Shown piece after piece: positions 60,186 through 64,000 of a stretch of DNA of 64,000 bases (positions are counted from its first letter, which is position 1; the number at the start of each line of letters is the position of its first letter). Both the position numbers and the translations under genes were made by a program. The notes under the pieces are model-generated. The model was not told the DNA's origin. It saw nothing but the letters and a program-made list of their open reading frames with translations, and searched no databases. Location: NCBI RefSeq assembly GCF_052324685.1, contig NC_135211.1, forward strand, positions 3,769,868 through 3,833,867, read 5' to 3'. Source of the stretch: Brachyhypopomus gauderio (taxonomy: Eukaryota > Chordata > Actinopteri > Gymnotiformes > Hypopomidae).

Positions 60186-61319
60186 ATGGAGCCCAGAGCC
60201 TCTCTCTACATTCTAGCCCTGCTGCTGGGTCTCTACCAGGCTCTCCCTCTCACAGAACCTCAGCATGTGGACATCATTTCACGCATTATCACCATCAACA
60301 ATGGTAAGACAAGTTGCTGGTTGTTTTCTTTTTATTTTAACATGCTTCCTCTTAAGATGTATAAACATATTGATAAATACTAAACATTTTACTATGACAA
60401 TGCTAAAACATTTCATTTGAAGTTCCTGTTATTTGGTTTTTGCAACCCAAATTCCTTTTTTGTCCATGATTGCATGAAGGATCTAGTGAACAGTTGATGG
60501 AGGGAGACATACTTGTGCCAAGTACCAGGAATGCTCTGGTCTGCCGGAGTAACAACTGCTTTTGGCAAAAGTCTTCAACTGGAGTAGTGCAGGTCCCTTA
60601 TGTCGTGAGCAATGATTTCTGTAAGTAAAACCTCCAGATTCAGGTTCAGGTTTTACATTGATGTTGATGTTATTTCTTAATGTTTTTGCTTGGTTCTTTT
60701 TCAGCTTCTTCTGACCTGAATGTAATTACCAGTGCCATGGCATCCTTCCACAGCAAAACCTGCATTCGCTTTGTTCGCAGAACGTTTGAACCTGATTACA
60801 TCAGCATTCAGAACCTAAATGGGTGAGAGCAGGGAACTATTTGAATTATTTTACTTCTGTTATTCCTGTTTTGTACACATTGCCAATTGCTTGATGTCTG
60901 TGACCAGGACAGCCTTCTCCCTGTCTTTCAGGTGCTACTCTTCTATTGGCAGAACAGGTGGTTCTCAGGTGATCTCTCTCAGCAAAGACGGATGTGTGTA
61001 CCATGGTATCGTTGAGCATGAGTTGAACCACGCGCTCGGTTTCTACCATGAGCATACCAGGAGTGACCGTGACAAGTATGTCAGGATCAACTGGCAAAAC
61101 ATTGACCCATCAATGCAGTCCAATTTTAACAAGGAGAACACCAACAACCTCAACACACCATATGACTACACCTCCGTGATGCACTATGGAAGAACTGCTT
61201 TCTCTGTTAACGGCCAGTACACCATCACTCCTATTCCTGATGCTTCAGTGGTGATAGGGCAGAGAGAGGAACTCTCTACCATTGATGTCAAGAGGATCAA
61301 AATTCTGTATAATTGCTAA
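60186..61319 (+). CDS. he1-like: Hatching-enzyme-type astacin metalloprotease, gene G (type II)
   Basis: Exons 60186-60303, 60480-60620, 60705-60822 and 60932-61319 give 254 residues of the type II kind, with intact zinc site, Met-turn and six cysteines. A private change is Met for Val at residue 46, next to the Asp-switch EGD. Intron 1 starts GTAAGA, a consensus donor, whereas the other seven genes have GTCAGA. This both confirms the exon 1 boundary and suggests that G may splice intron 1 more efficiently. Confidence 0.9.
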
Positions 61320-61448
61320 AATTGACATTATATGATGTAAAATTTCTAAACAATACTTCCTCTGTTGCTCGACCTAGTGTGTAATCAAAAATGTAACAAT
61401 GCAATTGTCATGCATCATGTGACTGTACAATATGTACTAATGTCATAT

Positions 61449-61454
61449 AATAAA
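61449..61454 (+). terminator. poly(A) signal of gene G
   Basis: AATAAA about 130 bp after the stop codon. Confidence 0.75.
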
Positions 61455-61910
61455 ATACTTCAAAGCAAATTAATCATGTTCAATGGTATGTATTCAGAAT
61501 GGTCTGAGCAGCAGTGCTGGGGGGCACAGCATGGCATTATACGTGGATGAATCGCATCTTGCTCTGAGAGCTTTAATTATGAGTATGTGTGCCATATTTT
61601 TGTCAAATGTGATTTTTACCCCAATCGAAATTTGTCCTCTGCATTTATCCATCTGTGCAGTTAGAACACACACACACAAGGGATTACTAGGAGGCTTTGT
61701 TGCACACGTGCCCAGAGCAGTGGGCAGCCCTAGCTCGCCGCCCGGGGAGCAGTTGGGGTTACGTGCCTTGCTCAAGGGCAACATCTCAGTTTTCTTGAAC
61801 ACACTCTGACTTGGGCCTCCAGGCTCTGTATTTTACACACAAAAGGCTAAATGAGAGCTGTGTAAATAAGTCTTAAACCTAGATTGAAAAATTGGGCTTG
61901 TAACTGAGCC

Positions 61911-62412
61911 TCAAATTGATGCTGTAAGGTTGTTTGATGAGTAAGAGTCTTCATAGGACAAAGATTTACAAATAGCTGTAATTGTAATAATTATATGGTC
62001 TAATGAAAACCCTCCATGTGGAGAGTACAGTCGACCACGTGGGTTATGATGTGAAATGAGGACACTGTGAGACCAGACCATGCTTTTTGCATCATTGGGT
62101 TCATGCAGTAGAACCTCTGTTTCATTGGAATTTAGAAGAAAACAGTGAGTTGCTGTCCATTGTTTATGTCCTTTATTCACTCATTGTTGTTAATATTACA
62201 GGCATAATCAGGATTTGAAGATATATACAACTGAGTATCATCGACGTAACAATAGAAACACATATCATGTTTGCAAATAAATGTGCCTGACAGTAGTCTA
62301 ATGAGAATTACATGGGGCATGGTATTGACCCTTGTGGGACACCATATTTTACAACTAGCAGCTCAGAGTATTCATTCCATACAAAGATAAATTGACAATT
62401 GTAACAGGGCAG
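61911..62412 (-). mobile_element. LINE reverse-transcriptase relic, unit G
   Basis: Uninterrupted copy of the minus-strand fragment described for unit A, with the GVPQGSI, DDTQLYIS and LNSNETEVLL blocks. Confidence 0.72.
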
Positions 62413-63542
62413 CATGATCACAGAGGCAAGTAAGATTACAAATCCAGACAGGCTGCACCCTGAGGTTTTTGTCACTCTTTGGTCTGGTGGTGACGCACGT
62501 GTTTGCTGAGAGTAGGACTTGGGTCCAAGACCATATATGGTTGCTGCCCTCAGCCTTTGGTACAAATTTTGTCAGAAGTGGGATGGTACTTTGATACCAA
62601 CAGGACTGTTTCCATGGTTAAGAACCCATCCCTACTTTGACAGGATGGTTCAAAATCCATTGAAAAACCCTATTGAGGTGCATGGATGTGGTCCTGGATG
62701 TAAGGTGGAGGTGTGGGACAGACGGAAAGTGTGAAGTGCAGGGGAACGTTCTGGTAGCATCAGTGGAGATCATCACTCTCTGATGGAGAGGGTGATGTGA
62801 TGGAGACTGCCACTCCAGAAGGTTTAATGGGTGCTATAAGTTCTCATAATGAGAGCTGGCTCTTTGGCTTTGTGGTCAAGGCACCAGTTTTGTTGCGTTA
62901 GATTCATGTGGTCTTTGCCTTTGTCACAACCTTTTACAAGCGCTTCAAAATCTTATGCATTTTAGTTTGATTTTGGATTTAATTCCATATTTTGCAAATA
63001 TGGATGTTTGTAGCATCTTTGGACAAGCCAGGGAAATGACTCCTTTTTGATTTTGAACCATTACTTATCAACAAATCATTCAAAGAAAAATGGACAGAAA
63101 TTGATTTTGCTTTCTGAAACAGATTATAACATATGTGTACCTGAAGTGAAGACAAAAAATGTCAGCAAAATTTTCAGTTGCAATAGTTTTTCTTAAAATC
63201 TCCAACATGAAAAGCTTGACTGTTCGACTGCTTCTATGACACAATTCTTGAACTATCCTTTCCAACAGATCCTACAATAGTGATTAAACTGAAATGACAA
63301 CAAAAACAGTCTAATGCACAGTGATAACCAAACTCTACAGATCATCCATTAGTGGAGATTAGCCAAACAAACTCAGCCGCACACTGCAATTCATTGAGAT
63401 ATTTGACTAATGGGGAAGTTCCAAGTGTCCTCCCTTTGGTGATATACATTAGACAGTGGACACTAATGCCTAACATTAGTCCCACACTGTCACACCTGTG
63501 TTTGTTTGTTCATGGGATTGTGGTCATATAAGTGTCCATGTG
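62413..63542. other. spacer between genes G and H with empty BEL and hAT sites
   Basis: No gene seen. Unoccupied BEL site TATGCA at 62954-62959 and unoccupied hAT family 1 site ATTATAAC at 63123-63130, then the conserved upstream flank of gene H. Confidence 0.72.
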
Positions 63543-63550
63543 TATAAAAG
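63543..63550 (+). promoter_or_regulatory. TATA box of astacin gene H
   Basis: TATAAAAG, 75 bp before the ATG. Confidence 0.78.
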
Positions 63551-63624
63551 GCCAGGATGGACAGTATTCAGACATTGAGCTAGAGTGTAGAAGCATCCAG
63601 ATCATCTCCTCACACTGAAGCAAC

Positions 63625-63742
63625 ATGGAGCCCAGAGCCTCTCTCTACATTCTAGCCCTGCTGCTGGGTCTCTACCAGGCTCTCCCTCTCACAGAACATC
63701 AGCATGTGGACATCATTTCACGCATTATCACCATCAACAATG
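63625..63742 (+). CDS. he1-like: Hatching-enzyme-type astacin metalloprotease, gene H, exon 1 only
   Basis: Exon 1 encodes the signal peptide and the first propeptide residues (MEPRASLYILALLLGLYQAL...TEHQHVDIISRI). The His at residue 25 is shared with gene B. The GTCAGA donor follows. Exons 2-4 would lie beyond the window or be lost; this cannot be told here. Confidence 0.75.
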
Positions 63743-63763
63743 GTCAGACAAGTTGCTGGTTGT

Positions 63764-64000
63764 ATGGAGTGATTTTTGTTTCAATAGTTCCACAAAAGCA
63801 AAAGTAAATCCAAGAGCAGAAAGTATATGTTATGAATGCAAAACAGAAAAATATATATCAAAAGTATATATTTTTAATATAATTGGTTATTTGAAACTTA
63901 TTTTCGTTTGCATTTTGACAAGTTTTTGGTTCCATTGTTTTTGTTTTTTTGGATTTTCCCAGTAAGGTCTTTTGCTTCTGGAATCTCTCTTTGCTTCTGC
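63764..64000. other. unrelated sequence inside intron 1 of gene H
   Basis: The first 21 bp of intron 1 match the other genes, then from 63764 the sequence is different and AT-rich with long T runs. It is most likely an insertion in intron 1 or a rearrangement that ends the array. I recognise no repeat family in the 237 bp available. Confidence 0.6.

Overview
The window is vertebrate DNA, almost certainly from a teleost fish. It carries an eight-copy head-to-tail array, all on the plus strand, of intron-containing genes for a six-cysteine astacin metalloprotease of the hatching-enzyme (HE1/HCE) type. Long transposon-derived spacers separate the copies. The fish assignment rests on three things: the protease subfamily, the mix of transposons (BEL/Pao, several hAT families, a Harbinger-like MITE, an L2/CR1-like LINE), and the way the array is built. 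I see no bacterial genes, CRISPR arrays, rRNA or tRNA.

Genes (A to H): A 3909-4971, B 7277-8410, C 19317-20451, D 30020-31154, E 41963-43097, F 55818-56880, G 60186-61319, and H from 63625, of which only exon 1 lies in the window. A to G each have four exons with the same phases, adding up to a 254-residue preproenzyme with signal peptide, propeptide, full zinc site (HExxHxxGxxH), Met-turn and six cysteines. Each has a TATA box about 80 bp upstream of the ATG, and A to G an AATAAA about 130 bp past the stop. There are two subtypes. Type I (A and F) has a 105-bp intron 1. Type II (B, C, D, E, G) has a 176-177-bp intron 1 and about a dozen amino-acid differences. C, D and E appear to encode the same protein.

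Layout: the basic repeat is about 3.4 kb (A to B, G to H, and F to G once a 989-bp hAT is subtracted). Each repeat holds promoter, gene, and a minus-strand LINE reverse-transcriptase relic. A BEL/Pao element, now broken, sits at one site of this unit, and a 1.69-kb hAT element sits about 190 bp beyond it. This BEL+hAT cargo precedes A (the window opens inside it), C, D, E and F, and is absent between A-B, F-G and G-H, where the empty target sites can be read. The five BEL copies lie in the same flanks and share most of their defects, so they were multiplied by segmental duplication and not by fresh transposition. Younger insertions mark single units: a 1.23-kb hAT only in the unit after D, a 1.42-kb hAT only in the BEL copy before F, a 989-bp hAT only after F, and a solo LTR after E that survives as a 5' fragment joined to about 330 bp of unplaced DNA after C and D.

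Reading: an array of secreted egg-envelope-digesting proteases (by family analogy) has expanded by unequal exchange, carrying dead retroelements as passengers and homogenising the central genes. I found no undescribed molecular system. The interest lies in the array's history, the fold-back 5' end of the BEL element, the near-perfect palindromic MITEs, and the possibility that the near-identical central units are partly an assembly matter.
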